A DNA stretch of 64,000 nt from Lentilactobacillus kribbianus. Lineage in GTDB: Bacteria > Bacillota > Bacilli > Lactobacillales > Lactobacillaceae. Positions within the stretch are counted from its first letter, which is position 1, and each line of letters opens with the position of its first letter. The DNA lies in the NCBI RefSeq assembly GCF_013184075.1, contig NZ_JABEQQ010000002.1:62001-126000 (forward strand), written 5' to 3'. A program made the translations under genes and the position numbers. Below the pieces are notes generated by a model. That model did not search any database. It worked only from the letters and a program-made list of their open reading frames with translations, and was not told the DNA's origin. Below, piece by piece: positions 44,725-54,223 of this stretch.

Positions 44725-46566
44725 ATGTGGCATTATTTAAAGCGGGTTTTAATTGGAAAGCCTTTAAAAACCGCTGATGAAGGTGGTCAAGCTTTAACTA
44801 AGTTTAAGGCATTAGCACTGTTATCTTCTGATGCATTGTCATCAGTTGCATATGGGACGGAGCAAATTACGACTGTATTGATCACATTATCAATGGCAGC
44901 CTTGATGTATCAAGTCTGGGTAGCGGCTTTGGTGCTAGTTTTATTAGCAGCCATTACGTTATCTTATCAACAAATCATTCATGCTTATCCTTCAGGTGGA
45001 GGGGCCTACGTGGTTGCAAGTACCAACTGGGGCCAGGGGGCTGGTTTGGTTGCAGGTGGCTCTTTATTAGTGGATTACATGCTGACAGTAGCTGTTTCCA
45101 CGACATCAGCAACTGAAGCCATAACGTCTGCTATTCCGGCGTTATATAGTCATCAAGTTTTAATTTCTTGTTTGATTGTTGTTGGTATTATGTTGTTAAA
45201 TCTTCGTGGTATTCGAGAATCAGCTAGCTTTTTGACATTACCAGTTTATTTATTTATTATTATGATCATTTTTATGATTGTTTATGGTTTATATAACATT
45301 CTGACTGGTAATATTGAGTATCATGCGGCTGCCCAAATTAACCAACAAGTTCAAGGAATGACATTAGTGCTCTTCTTTAGGGCCTTTTCATCAGGCTCAT
45401 CATCCTTAACTGGGGTGGAAGCGATTAGTAATGCGGTACCTAACTTTAAGAAACCGAAAAGTCATAATGCCTCAGCAACGTTAGCTATTATGGCGACTAT
45501 TTTAGCGGTATTCTTTGGTGGAATTACTTATTTGAGTTATTACATGGGAATTGTCCCAAGTAGTCATGAAACGGTTCTTTCCCAAATTGGTGAAGGCGTT
45601 TTTGGCCATGGAGCGATCTATTATCTCCTACAACTTTCAACAGCGATGATTTTGGCTGTGGCCGCAAATACTGGTTTCTCTGCCTTTCCAATTTTAGCTT
45701 ATAATTTGGCTAAAGATAAATTCTTGCCTCACGCTTATCTTGATAAGGGTGATCGGTTGGGTTATTCTAACGGGATTATTTCATTGGCCATTGGAGCCAT
45801 TGCTTTAATCATTTTATTTGGTGGTAAGACTAGTTCATTGATTCCACTATATGCGGTTGGGGTGTTCGTGCCATTTACCTTGTCACAATCAGGAATGATC
45901 ATTCATTGGCGTCGGAATAAGGGTAGAAACTGGTTGCTAAAGGCCACAATTAACTTTGTGGGAGCTTTTATCTCACTAGCACTGGTAGTGTTCTTATTCT
46001 TACTTCGTTTCGAAAATGTTTGGCCATATCTAATTGTGATGCCAATTATTTTGCGAATGTTCTATAAAATTCATGGCCACTATATTCGAGTGGCTGAACA
46101 ACTGCGAGTGGAAGAAGAAGCCCATAAAATTGCCAACACTCATCATTTTGACGGTTCAACCGTCATTGTTTTGGTCAGCGGTGTTACTAGGGTAACTTCA
46201 AAAGCGATTAGCTACGCACAATCAATCGGTGATTACGTTATTGCAATGCATGTTTCGTTTGATTCTAATCCAGAAAAAGAAAAGGAAACCTCTGAAGAAT
46301 TTAAGAAAGAATTCCCAGATGTGCGTTTTGTCGATATTCATTCGTCTTATCGTTCAATTGCACAGCCAACCTTGCGTTTCTGTGATGTGATTGCTAAACG
46401 GGCAGAAGATCGTAACTACTCCACTACTGTGTTAGTACCACAATTTGTTCCTAAACATCGTTGGGAGCAAATCTTGCATAACCAAACCGGGTTACGTTTA
46501 CGAGCAACCTTAAATTCACGACAAAATATGATTATTGCTACTTATAATTATCACCTTAAAGAGTAG
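44725..46566 (+). CDS. kimA: Potassium importer KimA (APC superfamily)
   Basis: High-affinity proton-coupled K+ importer. The 613 residues align along their length with Bacillus KimA (YdaO): LIGKPLKTADEGGQ, LSSDALSSVAYGTEQI (33-48), YPSGGGAYVVA (near 90), SSLTGVEAISNAVPNF (near 228), NTGFSAFPILAYNLA (near 312). About 12 membrane helices (30-450) are followed by a cytosolic USP-like domain (about 470-613, HSSYRSIAQP). In Bacillus cyclic-di-AMP binds and inhibits KimA; that is family knowledge. SD AAAGGAG. Kup follows in its own unit. Confidence 0.92.
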   Translation: MWHYLKRVLIGKPLKTADEGGQALTKFKALALLSSDALSSVAYGTEQITTVLITLSMAALMYQVWVAALVLVLLAAITLSYQQIIHAYPSGGGAYVVASTNWGQGAGLVAGGSLLVDYMLTVAVSTTSATEAITSAIPALYSHQVLISCLIVVGIMLLNLRGIRESASFLTLPVYLFIIMIIFMIVYGLYNILTGNIEYHAAAQINQQVQGMTLVLFFRAFSSGSSSLTGVEAISNAVPNFKKPKSHNASATLAIMATILAVFFGGITYLSYYMGIVPSSHETVLSQIGEGVFGHGAIYYLLQLSTAMILAVAANTGFSAFPILAYNLAKDKFLPHAYLDKGDRLGYSNGIISLAIGAIALIILFGGKTSSLIPLYAVGVFVPFTLSQSGMIIHWRRNKGRNWLLKATINFVGAFISLALVVFLFLLRFENVWPYLIVMPIILRMFYKIHGHYIRVAEQLRVEEEAHKIANTHHFDGSTVIVLVSGVTRVTSKAISYAQSIGDYVIAMHVSFDSNPEKEKETSEEFKKEFPDVRFVDIHSSYRSIAQPTLRFCDVIAKRAEDRNYSTTVLVPQFVPKHRWEQILHNQTGLRLRATLNSRQNMIIATYNYHLKE

Positions 46567-46593
46567 TTCATTAAGTTCATACTAATAATTTTG

Positions 46594-46629
46594 ACGACCT
46601 CATATCAATTTGATAGGGGTCGTTTTTTT
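46594..46629 (+). terminator. Terminator after kimA
   Basis: ACGACC, inner ATATCA/TGATAG, GGTCGT, then seven T. Confidence 0.85.
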
Positions 46630-46702
46630 ATTGATTGTGGGCGTTTTATGGCAGGAATAAAAAGTTTTTTAAAGATTTCGGCTTAATTTATCAGTAATGT
46701 TA

Positions 46703-46731
46703 TTGACGCTTTCAAATTAGAGGAATATTAT
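46703..46731 (+). promoter_or_regulatory. Promoter for kup
   Basis: TTGACG (46703-46708), a 17-base spacer and TATTAT (46726-46731). The 54-base leader that follows has no clear hairpin. Confidence 0.8.
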
Positions 46732-46784
46732 AGCTGTCGATCAGTAAAAACTTAAAACTATACTTGGTGGAAGGATACATTATC

Positions 46785-48815
46785 ATGGAAGCTAGGAAAA
46801 AGATAACGATTGCTGGTATTTTAATTACATTAGGAATTGTTTATGGTGATATTGGAACATCACCGTTGTATGTAATGAATGCGATTATTGCTGATGCTGG
46901 AAAAGTATCGGCCTTATCGCCAGAATATATTATTGGTTCCATCTCATTGATTTTTTGGACACTTATGTTGCTAACAACCATTAAATACGTGGTTTTGGCT
47001 ATGCGAGCTGATAATAACGGTGAAGGTGGCATCTTTGCATTATATGCGTTAGTGCATCATCGTGGTACTTGGCTAGTTATTCCGGCCTTAATTGGCGGCT
47101 CAGCGCTGTTAGCTGATGGTACATTAACACCAGCGGTGACGGTGACCTCGGCCGTAGAAGGACTGAAAGGGCAAAATTTTTGGGGGATTCAATTTAGTAA
47201 CGCACAAATTGTGGTATTGTTGATTACGACAACGGTTTTATTGTTACTATTTATGATTCAACAATTTGGAACCGCTAAGATTGGAAATGCTTTTGGTCCC
47301 GTCATGTTGCTTTGGTTTGCATTTTTAGGAATTGTGGGATTGATACATATGGGAGGACACTTAGAAATTCTCAAGGCCCTTTCACCAATTTATGGAATTA
47401 AAATTCTTTTCTCACCGACTAACAAGGTAGGTATTTTTTTACTAGGCAGTATCTTCTTGGCAACTACCGGTGCCGAAGCATTATATTCAGATATGGGACA
47501 TGTGGGTAAATTTAATATTTATCTAACCTGGCCGTTTGTTTATTCGATGTTAATGTTAAATTATTTTGGTCAAGGAGCTTGGTTACTCGCACATTACAAG
47601 GATGCTCAATTTGCTAATGCAGCAACCATTAATCCATTTTATGAAATGTTGAATCATAATTTACGACCAATCGCCATTATTTTAGCAACGTTAGCAGCTA
47701 TTATTGCGTCACAAGCGTTAATTACCGGGTCGTATACGTTGGTTCATGAAGCCATTAATTTGAAATTTCTGCCTAGAATGGCCATCACCCATCCGTCTAA
47801 TGAACGCGGTCAAATATATATTTCTTTTGTTAACTGGTTTTTATGTATTGTGACTTTAAGCGTCGTATGGTTATTTAGAACTAGTAAAGCCATGGAGGCT
47901 GCTTATGGGTTAGCAATTACGGTGACAATGTTAATGACAACCATCTTGTTGTTTGAGTTCTTATCAATGCACACCAATCGAATTAGGGCTTTCTTAGTAG
48001 CTGGTTTCTTTGGCGTGATTGAATCGATTTTCTTAATTGCTAGTTTAGTTAAGTTTGTGCATGGAGGATATATTACTTTAATCATCATGCTGATTATTTT
48101 AGGAGTAATGGTGGTTTGGTACTTTGGTAATAAGATTCGAGAGTATTATCAATATCAAAGTGAATCCGTTAACTTAACCGATTATACGGATCAATTAAGT
48201 GAATTGGCTCATGATGAAAGTATTCCTTATTTTGCTGCCAATTTAGTTTATTTAACTCGAGTAAAACCAGGATATTTAATTAAGAGAACGGTTTTATATT
48301 CTATTTTTGATAAACAACCCAAACGAGCTCAAGTTTACTGGTTCATAACGGTTAATGAGACTGATAAGCCTTACGAACAGCGTTATGTTGTTGATATGAT
48401 GGGCACTCGAGATGTAGTTTCGGTTCAAATTTATTTGGGTTTTAGGTGTTCTCAACATGTTAATAAATATCTTCGACAAATTATTGCTGATTTATTAGCT
48501 GAAAAAGTAATTGACCCTCAAACACCAAAATACACAACAGTTGCTGGTCGTAAGGTGGGAGACTTTAAATTTGTTATTATTCGCGACAGAGCCAAGGGCT
48601 TACCAACCGAAGAGCTTGCAAATTGGAAGCGGCTGTTAATTGATGGACGAATTGGGTTACAAAACATCACTACTAACCCAGCTGATTGGTATGGTTTAGA
48701 GTTTGCCGATATTGTCGATGAAGTGGCGCCACTTTTCATTGGTACTAATCATAAAATTAATTTTACTGATCATGAAATTAAAAATATTAAGATAAAAAAT
48801 AATAGTTTTAAGTAA
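46785..48815 (+). CDS. kup: Potassium uptake protein Kup
   Basis: Proton-coupled K+ symporter of the KUP/HAK/KT family. The 676 residues start with [16 protein letters not shown] (about 17-32, the family signature), then [14 protein letters not shown] (near 72-85) and about 12 membrane helices up to residue 460; the rest is a cytosolic domain. TTG at 46764 lies before the SD GGTGGAAGGA, so ATG at 46785 is preferred. Lactic acid bacterial Kup homologues are known to be inhibited by cyclic-di-AMP. It lies beside the unrelated importer KimA. Confidence 0.94.
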   Translation: MEARKKITIAGILITLGIVYGDIGTSPLYVMNAIIADAGKVSALSPEYIIGSISLIFWTLMLLTTIKYVVLAMRADNNGEGGIFALYALVHHRGTWLVIPALIGGSALLADGTLTPAVTVTSAVEGLKGQNFWGIQFSNAQIVVLLITTTVLLLLFMIQQFGTAKIGNAFGPVMLLWFAFLGIVGLIHMGGHLEILKALSPIYGIKILFSPTNKVGIFLLGSIFLATTGAEALYSDMGHVGKFNIYLTWPFVYSMLMLNYFGQGAWLLAHYKDAQFANAATINPFYEMLNHNLRPIAIILATLAAIIASQALITGSYTLVHEAINLKFLPRMAITHPSNERGQIYISFVNWFLCIVTLSVVWLFRTSKAMEAAYGLAITVTMLMTTILLFEFLSMHTNRIRAFLVAGFFGVIESIFLIASLVKFVHGGYITLIIMLIILGVMVVWYFGNKIREYYQYQSESVNLTDYTDQLSELAHDESIPYFAANLVYLTRVKPGYLIKRTVLYSIFDKQPKRAQVYWFITVNETDKPYEQRYVVDMMGTRDVVSVQIYLGFRCSQHVNKYLRQIIADLLAEKVIDPQTPKYTTVAGRKVGDFKFVIIRDRAKGLPTEELANWKRLLIDGRIGLQNITTNPADWYGLEFADIVDEVAPLFIGTNHKINFTDHEIKNIKIKNNSFK

Positions 48816-48822
48816 AGGCACT

Positions 48823-48854
48823 AAAAAAGCATCCTCGAATGAGGATGCTTTTTA
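48823..48854. terminator. Bidirectional terminator between kup and lrgB
   Basis: AAAAAGCATCCTC, GAAT, GAGGATGCTTTTT: a perfect 13-bp stem. Confidence 0.93.
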
Positions 48855-48866
48855 AATATTTATTTA

Positions 48867-49607
48867 TTAAATTAAACCAACCAGCTTTGCAAATAATGGA
48901 ACAACGATATCAGCTACAATTGAAATAATAACTGTAGCGATAGAAGCCATTGATCCTTGAATGGAACCTAATTGCAAGGCTTTGGCGGAACCAACCGTAT
49001 GTCCGGCAGTTCCAAGTCCTAAACCAGCACCAATTGGATCGGTGAGGTGGAAGAGCTTAATGAGCCAATCGGCCAAGGCATAGATGATAACGGCATTGAC
49101 GATGCAGGCCATCGCAGTAACAGCTGGAATACCTTTAATGGCACCAGCGATTGGCATGGCCACAGCTGTAGTAGCGGCTTGTGGTAACATCGAGGCAATC
49201 CCTGCGTTATCCAACCCAAATAACTTAGAAACACCATAAATAGCGAATTCAGAAAGAAATAGCCCAATAATTAATGAAAGAATAATAACTGGCCAGAATC
49301 GTTTAACGATATCATTTCGGCGGTACAGTGGAATCGCAAAGGCGATTGTCGCTGGTTGTAAAAACCAAATGATAAGCGATCCTCCCGGTAAGTATGCATT
49401 GGTGTAGAACCAAGTAGTACCTACACCCAACATCTTAGCCATCAAGACCAGAATTAAGATTCCTAATACCATTCCGACAAATAATGGTTGAAATAAGAAG
49501 AAACCATTAGAAATCTTAAAGAGCCATTTACCGATTAAGAAAACGGCGATTGAAAGAAAAATACCAAAAATTGGGGTTCCTAAGAACTTAATTATTTCTG
49601 CTTGCAT
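48867..49607 (-). CDS. lrgB: LrgB/CidB family membrane protein
   Basis: A 246-residue protein with about seven membrane helices; MLPQAATTAVAMPIA (about 138-152) and GLGTAGHTVGSAKAL (near 197-211) are family signatures. LrgAB was first described as an antiholin system affecting autolysis; homologous pairs in Bacillus (PftAB) and Streptococcus mutans act in pyruvate uptake. The sequence cannot decide between these. It lies 25 bases after lrgA and a terminator follows. No LytTR-type regulator or sensor kinase is adjacent, although lrgAB is often next to one. Confidence 0.88.
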   Translation of the reverse strand: MQAEIIKFLGTPIFGIFLSIAVFLIGKWLFKISNGFFLFQPLFVGMVLGILILVLMAKMLGVGTTWFYTNAYLPGGSLIIWFLQPATIAFAIPLYRRNDIVKRFWPVIILSLIIGLFLSEFAIYGVSKLFGLDNAGIASMLPQAATTAVAMPIAGAIKGIPAVTAMACIVNAVIIYALADWLIKLFHLTDPIGAGLGLGTAGHTVGSAKALQLGSIQGSMASIATVIISIVADIVVPLFAKLVGLI

Positions 49608-49632
49608 TTATCCATAACACTCCTTTTTTCCT

Positions 49633-50052
49633 TTATTCGGAAATGTCAGTATTTTGGTGAAAGACATTTTTCACTACCCACATCATTCCGGCTGTAACAA
49701 ATGAAACTACAACAAGTAAAATGATTGTTGAAAGGATAATGACGATAATAAGTTGAATACCTTGATCCTTCATAACGTCGAGGCTCGCTGTAAGGGCAAT
49801 TCCTGAAGGGACAAACAGGAAGGCAATTAACCCGATCATGAAATCAGCGAACTTTTCAACCCATTCCAGTTTAATAATCTTGAAGGCTAATAGCCCATAC
49901 AATAAAATTAAACCAATTACCGGTGTAGGAACCGGAAAATTAGCTGGAAACAGAGGTGAAATAAGACTGGAAACAAAAAGAATAGCAGCAAAAATTCCCA
50001 TTTGAATTAGAACTGGTGCTGCCTTTGGTTCAGTTGACGAATTTTGACTCAT
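49633..50052 (-). CDS. lrgA: LrgA/CidA family holin-like membrane protein
   Basis: Partner of LrgB; 139 residues with four membrane helices (about 14-120) and the marks PVIGLILLYGLLAFKIIKLEW and FADFMIGLIAFLFVPSGIAL in the middle. An in-frame ATG at 50070 is part of the SD AAAGGTGG, so ATG at 50052 is preferred. A possible CcpA site lies 75 bases upstream. The pair forms one transcription unit. Confidence 0.88.
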   Translation of the reverse strand: MSQNSSTEPKAAPVLIQMGIFAAILFVSSLISPLFPANFPVPTPVIGLILLYGLLAFKIIKLEWVEKFADFMIGLIAFLFVPSGIALTASLDVMKDQGIQLIIVIILSTIILLVVVSFVTAGMMWVVKNVFHQNTDISE

Positions 50053-50126
50053 AAGAAGACCACCTTTCATATTAGTATGTCCCTATAGCTCAATTATATC
50101 AGTAAACTATTTAAAAACAATTATTA

Positions 50127-50140
50127 AAAAAACGTTTTCA
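50127..50140 (-). promoter_or_regulatory. Possible CcpA site (cre) upstream of lrgAB
   Basis: Read on the minus strand TGAAAACGTTTTTT matches TGNAANCGNTNNCA at 7 of 9 fixed positions, losing the terminal CA. The position in the 240-base gap upstream of lrgA fits the known carbon control of lrgAB/pftAB. Confidence 0.45.
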
Positions 50141-50229
50141 AATCTTTTCCAGTTATGCTTAATAAATTTCAGAAATTTATTTTGTGCTATTTACAATTCT
50201 TAAGTAATTGTAGTAAAACGGTTGGAAGC

Positions 50230-50258
50230 TTGTAATTGCATATTTTGCTTTGTATAAT
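50230..50258 (+). promoter_or_regulatory. Promoter for tagO
   Basis: TTGTAA (50230-50235), a 17-base spacer and TATAAT (50253-50258). Confidence 0.75.
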
Positions 50259-50294
50259 TATTCTAAATACTAAAATGAATTTGAGGTTAATATC

Positions 50295-51389
50295 TTGAGA
50301 TTTGAAATCATTGTTTCATTAGTTGCAACCATGATTATCTCAGCAGTTTTGACCCCATTTGTTCGAAAATTCGCTTTTAAAATTGGGGCAGTAGATGTGC
50401 CCAATAAGCGCCGGGTTAATAAGGTTCCGATGCCTACAATAGGGGGACTCGCAATTTTTATTGCCTTCACGTTTTCGACAATGGTACTGTTGCGTAACCA
50501 AATTCCTAGTAAAATTCTTTGGGGAGTATTTGGTGGAGAAGTCATTATTATCGCGACCGGCTTAATTGATGATATCTATGAGTTAAAACCCAAACAAAAA
50601 ATCCTAGGAATTTTGTTGGCGGCTCTTTGGGTATATTTCTTTGCTGGCGTTAGAATGCGGGCGATTACGCTGCCATTTATTACCATTCATCACTTAGGCT
50701 GGCTTAGCTTGCCAATTACATTAATTTGGATTTTGGCGATTACTAATGCGGTTAACTTAATAGATGGCTTAGATGGCCTGGCTACTGGGGTCGCAATTAT
50801 TGCTTTAAGTACCATGGGGATTACTGGGATGTTTTTTCTTAATGTCGGTAATATTTTCGTTTCAGTGATGATTTTTGCACTAGTAGCTTCTTGTATCGGT
50901 TTTTTACCATATAATTTTTTTCCAGCTCGAATTTATTTAGGTGATACTGGTTCTTTGTTTATCGGTTTTATGATTTCAATTTTTTCTCTTTTTGGTTTGA
51001 AAAATGCTACCTTCATTGCTATTTTGATTCCGGTAATGATTTTAGGGGTGCCGATTACCGATACAATCTTCGCCATTTTCAGACGCTTATTAAATCGAGA
51101 GCCCATTACTCATGCTGACAAGATGCATTTGCATCATCGATTGATGAGCTTAGGCTTAACTCATCGCCAAACGGTGTTAGTAATATATGGTATTGCATTA
51201 ATCTTCTCTTTTATTTCCTTGCTTTATCCAATTTCAACACTGTGGGGATCATTATTGCTAACTATTGCAGTATTGATTGGGTTGGAATTATTTGTCGAAA
51301 CCATTGGATTGGTAGGTAAAGATCGCCAACCACTACTTAATTGGATTAATAAGATTGTTAAGAGTACTACTAGTAAAAATAGTCATTAA
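50295..51389 (+). CDS. tagO: UDP-GlcNAc:undecaprenyl-phosphate GlcNAc-1-phosphate transferase (TagO/WecA type)
   Basis: Starts wall teichoic acid or other polymer synthesis by loading GlcNAc-1-P on the lipid carrier. The 364 residues form about 11 membrane helices. Active-site loops are GLIDDIYELKPKQK (about 88-101, DD motif), NAVNLIDGLDGLATG (near 150-164), FPARIYLGDTGSLF (near 213-226) and HADKMHLHHRL (near 274-284, HHR). It starts at TTG with TGAGG upstream. Its product would be a donor for LCP proteins such as the one at 4422-5543. Confidence 0.92.
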   Translation: MRFEIIVSLVATMIISAVLTPFVRKFAFKIGAVDVPNKRRVNKVPMPTIGGLAIFIAFTFSTMVLLRNQIPSKILWGVFGGEVIIIATGLIDDIYELKPKQKILGILLAALWVYFFAGVRMRAITLPFITIHHLGWLSLPITLIWILAITNAVNLIDGLDGLATGVAIIALSTMGITGMFFLNVGNIFVSVMIFALVASCIGFLPYNFFPARIYLGDTGSLFIGFMISIFSLFGLKNATFIAILIPVMILGVPITDTIFAIFRRLLNREPITHADKMHLHHRLMSLGLTHRQTVLVIYGIALIFSFISLLYPISTLWGSLLLTIAVLIGLELFVETIGLVGKDRQPLLNWINKIVKSTTSKNSH

Positions 51390-51420
51390 AAAAACTTCCA
51401 AATATTTGGAAGTTTTTTTA
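51388..51420. terminator. Bidirectional terminator between tagO and the YigZ gene
   Basis: AACTTCCAAATATTTGGAAGTT is a perfect palindrome (51393-51414) flanked by A and T runs. Confidence 0.92.
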
Positions 51421-52056
51421 TTTATCATAAGAAATAGCAGTAGGTTCAATGGCACCCTTTTGAAAGGTGACATTGCCACTAAGTAAATCCAAAATTTGAT
51501 CGGTGATTACTGTTTGATGACTAACTGGAACGGCAATAGTGACAATAATTTTGTCAGTATATTGGGTATCTTTGATAACAATATTATTAGTGGTCAAAAA
51601 ATAATTTAAAGAATCTAATTGAGCGTAGTTGATTTGAATATCAATTAGTTGATATTCCACAATTGCCACAATTCCAATTTTTTCAATGGCGGCTGCAGTA
51701 GTACCACTATAGGCGCGAATTAAGCCACCGGCACCTAATTTAATGCCACCAAAATAGCGCGTTACCACGGCAACGGTATTATGTAGTTCATTTCGTTTTA
51801 ACACTTCTAAAATAGGAACACCAGCCGTGCCGGCAGGCTCACCGTTATCACTTTCACGTTGAATATGATCGTCATTACCTAATAAATAGGCGAAGCAGTT
51901 ATGATTGGCCTTGGGATTAGCGGCCACAACATCAGCAATAAATTGTTTAGCAGCTGTTTCAGTAGCAACTGGGGCTAGACTACAAATAAATCTAGATTTT
52001 TTGATATTGGTTTCATATTGTCCGGTATCAGCAATGGTTAAAAATGGTTTTGACAT
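51418..52056 (-). CDS. YigZ/IMPACT family protein
   Basis: A 212-residue protein with an N-terminal IMPACT domain: KKSRFICSLAPVATETAAK (about 18-36), DNGEPAGTAGVPIL (near 71-84), TRYFGGIKLGAGGLIRAYS (near 97-115). The C-terminal DUF1949 domain has a ferredoxin-like fold. The cellular role is unknown; the eukaryotic relative modulates translation control by GCN2. It is divergent from comFA across 58 bases, an order common in lactobacilli. Confidence 0.9.
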   Translation of the reverse strand: MSKPFLTIADTGQYETNIKKSRFICSLAPVATETAAKQFIADVVAANPKANHNCFAYLLGNDDHIQRESDNGEPAGTAGVPILEVLKRNELHNTVAVVTRYFGGIKLGAGGLIRAYSGTTAAAIEKIGIVAIVEYQLIDIQINYAQLDSLNYFLTTNNIVIKDTQYTDKIIVTIAVPVSHQTVITDQILDLLSGNVTFQKGAIEPTAISYDK

Positions 52057-52114
52057 GAATTTTCTCCTAGTTTTTGTAACTTATTTACGTATGTAAGATT
52101 AGAGGTTAATTTTT

Positions 52115-53434
52115 ATGATTAAAACACTATCGGATTTATACGGACGTCAGGTAAGTCAGCATCAAATAAAGTCGAATTTACTCAATAATAATGCTCTTTG
52201 CAAACGTCAAGCAATTCAAAAAAATCGTCATCGTTGGCGATGTCAACGATGTAATAGTCTGGTTTATCAGACACTCCCCAATGGCCAGTATTATTGCCAT
52301 AGTTGTATTCAGTTAGGACGTTTAACGACTACAGACCAATTAGTTTCTTTACCTGAACCGAACATGTTTCATGATTTAACAAAAAAGTGTGAATGGCAAG
52401 GAAAACTAACATCTCAGCAAGAACAAGCCGCCCAAGAAGTGTTACTAAGTATTCAATCTAAAAATTCCCGTTTATTATGGGCAGTTACCGGAGCTGGTAA
52501 AACCGAAATGTTATTTCCCGGTCTGACTTGGGCCTTAACTAACCAACTACGCGTCGGGATCGTTTCCCCCCGAATTGACGTTATTTTGGAATTAGCTCCT
52601 AGACTTCAATCCGCTTTTCCCCAGCAATCATTTATTGCGCTCTATGGTGATACAGCTGCCAGTTATCAATACACTCAATTGGTATTGGCCACAGTGCACC
52701 AACTATATCGATTTTACCATGCTTTTGATGTTTTGATTGTTGATGAAGTGGATGTTTTTCCCTTGGCTGGCAATGAACAGTTACATTTTGCATTATCTCA
52801 AGCAGCTAAAGATAAGTGTGCGCAAATATTTTTAACAGCAACTCCCAGTCCGGCATTAATTCAAAAAGTACAACGGCAACAATTAGCAGTAAGTTATTTA
52901 CCTAGGCGCTTTCATGGTTATCCATTACCCACCATTACTTTTATTAAAACGGCTAAATGGCGTCAAAAATTACAGCAATATCAGTTACCAAAAAGACTAG
53001 TGAAGGAAATAAAACGACTAATGCAAATTAAGCGACCTTTTTTATTATTTGTCCCTCATGTAAAGGATTTGTCGGATGTTAAGCAGGCCCTTGAAAAATT
53101 ACACTTTGTCGATAAGTATGCAACGGTTCATGCCACCGATAAAAATCGGGCGATTAAGGTGCAACAGATGCGCAATCATGAATTGAACTTCTTAGTTACG
53201 ACTACCATTTTAGAACGCGGGGTTACCTTTGCCGGTATTGATGTATTGGTCTTGGGCGCTGATGATGAAGTTTTTTCTACAGCAGCGTTAGTTCAAATGG
53301 CTGGTCGAGTGGGACGAAAAAAGAGTCGACCAACGGGACAAGTGCTTTTTTTCGGGGCTCACTTAGTTACTAATATCAGACGTGCTAATGCTCAAATCAA
53401 GATGATGAATCGGAGGGCCCACCCAGTTGAATAA
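52115..53434 (+). CDS. comFA: ComFA-like DNA uptake helicase
   Basis: ATP-driven translocase for single-stranded DNA entry in natural transformation. The 439 residues include a four-Cys zinc finger CQRCNSLVYQTLPNGQYYC (key CxxC pairs near 43-66), Walker A AVTGAGKTEM (near 128-137), the DEAH-like box VDEVD (near 208-212) and motif VI QMAGRVGRK (near 395-403). The frame is intact, which suggests competence is or recently was functional. comFC overlaps its end by 8 bases. No complete comGA or comE genes are in the window. Confidence 0.92.
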   Translation: MIKTLSDLYGRQVSQHQIKSNLLNNNALCKRQAIQKNRHRWRCQRCNSLVYQTLPNGQYYCHSCIQLGRLTTTDQLVSLPEPNMFHDLTKKCEWQGKLTSQQEQAAQEVLLSIQSKNSRLLWAVTGAGKTEMLFPGLTWALTNQLRVGIVSPRIDVILELAPRLQSAFPQQSFIALYGDTAASYQYTQLVLATVHQLYRFYHAFDVLIVDEVDVFPLAGNEQLHFALSQAAKDKCAQIFLTATPSPALIQKVQRQQLAVSYLPRRFHGYPLPTITFIKTAKWRQKLQQYQLPKRLVKEIKRLMQIKRPFLLFVPHVKDLSDVKQALEKLHFVDKYATVHATDKNRAIKVQQMRNHELNFLVTTTILERGVTFAGIDVLVLGADDEVFSTAALVQMAGRVGRKKSRPTGQVLFFGAHLVTNIRRANAQIKMMNRRAHPVE

Positions 53435-54110
53435 ATGTCTATTGTGCGACCAGACAATTGCTGCGGTAGCAGATTTAAATATGATTTTTTCGTTTCGGTC
53501 GATAGTCATGCCAGTGATTTGTTCTAATTGTACTCAATCCTTTGTCTCATTAACTAACCAAAAAACTTGTTTGGATTGTGGTCGATTGCTGAAACAAGTA
53601 GATGTTTGTAGTGATTGTCATTATTGGCGTCAGCATGGCCATCAATTTAGTAATAAAGCTTTATACGAATATAATCCGGCCATGAAAGAATATATGAGTC
53701 GCTATAAGTTTATTGGAGATTACCGATTACGTCAGGTATTTCGTAATGAACTGAGTCAAGTTATTCGGGCAAGTCGTAAAGTAATCATTCCCATTCCCGT
53801 TAGTGTAGATACCATAAAACACCGGGGATTTAATCAAGTTACCGGCTGGTTCAAGAAGGTAAATTATTATGATGTTTTAATGCCAATTAAAAAGAAAAAA
53901 ATTATTGCTCAATCGGAAAAAAATCGGCAGCAACGACTGCAAACACCACAACCGTTTCAAATTATTGCATCAGCTCAATCGGTAATTTTAAATCAAGATG
54001 TATTGATTGTTGATGATGTTTATACAACTGGCACTACGATTCGCCATGCTGCTAATCTAATTCAGGCAGCAGGAGCCCGGTCTGTTAGCGGCTTAACCCT
54101 TTGTCGCTAA
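53427..54110 (+). CDS. comFC: ComFC-like phosphoribosyltransferase
   Basis: Late-competence partner of ComFA. The 227 residues have an N-terminal zinc finger (CLLCDQ 4-9; CSNC near 33-36; CLDCG, CSDC) and a C-terminal PRTase fold with the PRPP motif VLIVDDVYTTGTTIRHAA (near 190-207) and RGFNQ (near 132). It starts at TTG inside comFA, so translation is coupled. The frame is intact. ComFC binds ComFA and DNA in Bacillus and Streptococcus. Confidence 0.92.
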   Translation: MNKCLLCDQTIAAVADLNMIFSFRSIVMPVICSNCTQSFVSLTNQKTCLDCGRLLKQVDVCSDCHYWRQHGHQFSNKALYEYNPAMKEYMSRYKFIGDYRLRQVFRNELSQVIRASRKVIIPIPVSVDTIKHRGFNQVTGWFKKVNYYDVLMPIKKKKIIAQSEKNRQQRLQTPQPFQIIASAQSVILNQDVLIVDDVYTTGTTIRHAANLIQAAGARSVSGLTLCR

Positions 54111-54127
54111 TAATTTAGGCAATATGT

Positions 54128-54190
54128 TTGTTAATAATTACGCTTTCAATTATACTAGAACCATAGAAAGCGATAGGAAGCAGCTATCGT
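54128..54190 (+). promoter_or_regulatory. Promoter and leader hairpin for hpf
   Basis: TTGTTA (54128-54133), a 17-base spacer and TATACT (54151-54156). The spacer contains ACGCTTTCA, a weak cre-like half. GCGATAG and CTATCGT pair at 54170-54190 in the untranslated leader. Confidence 0.6.
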
Positions 54191-54223
54191 TACCATAATA
54201 ATATGGTGAAGGGAGAGATTTTT

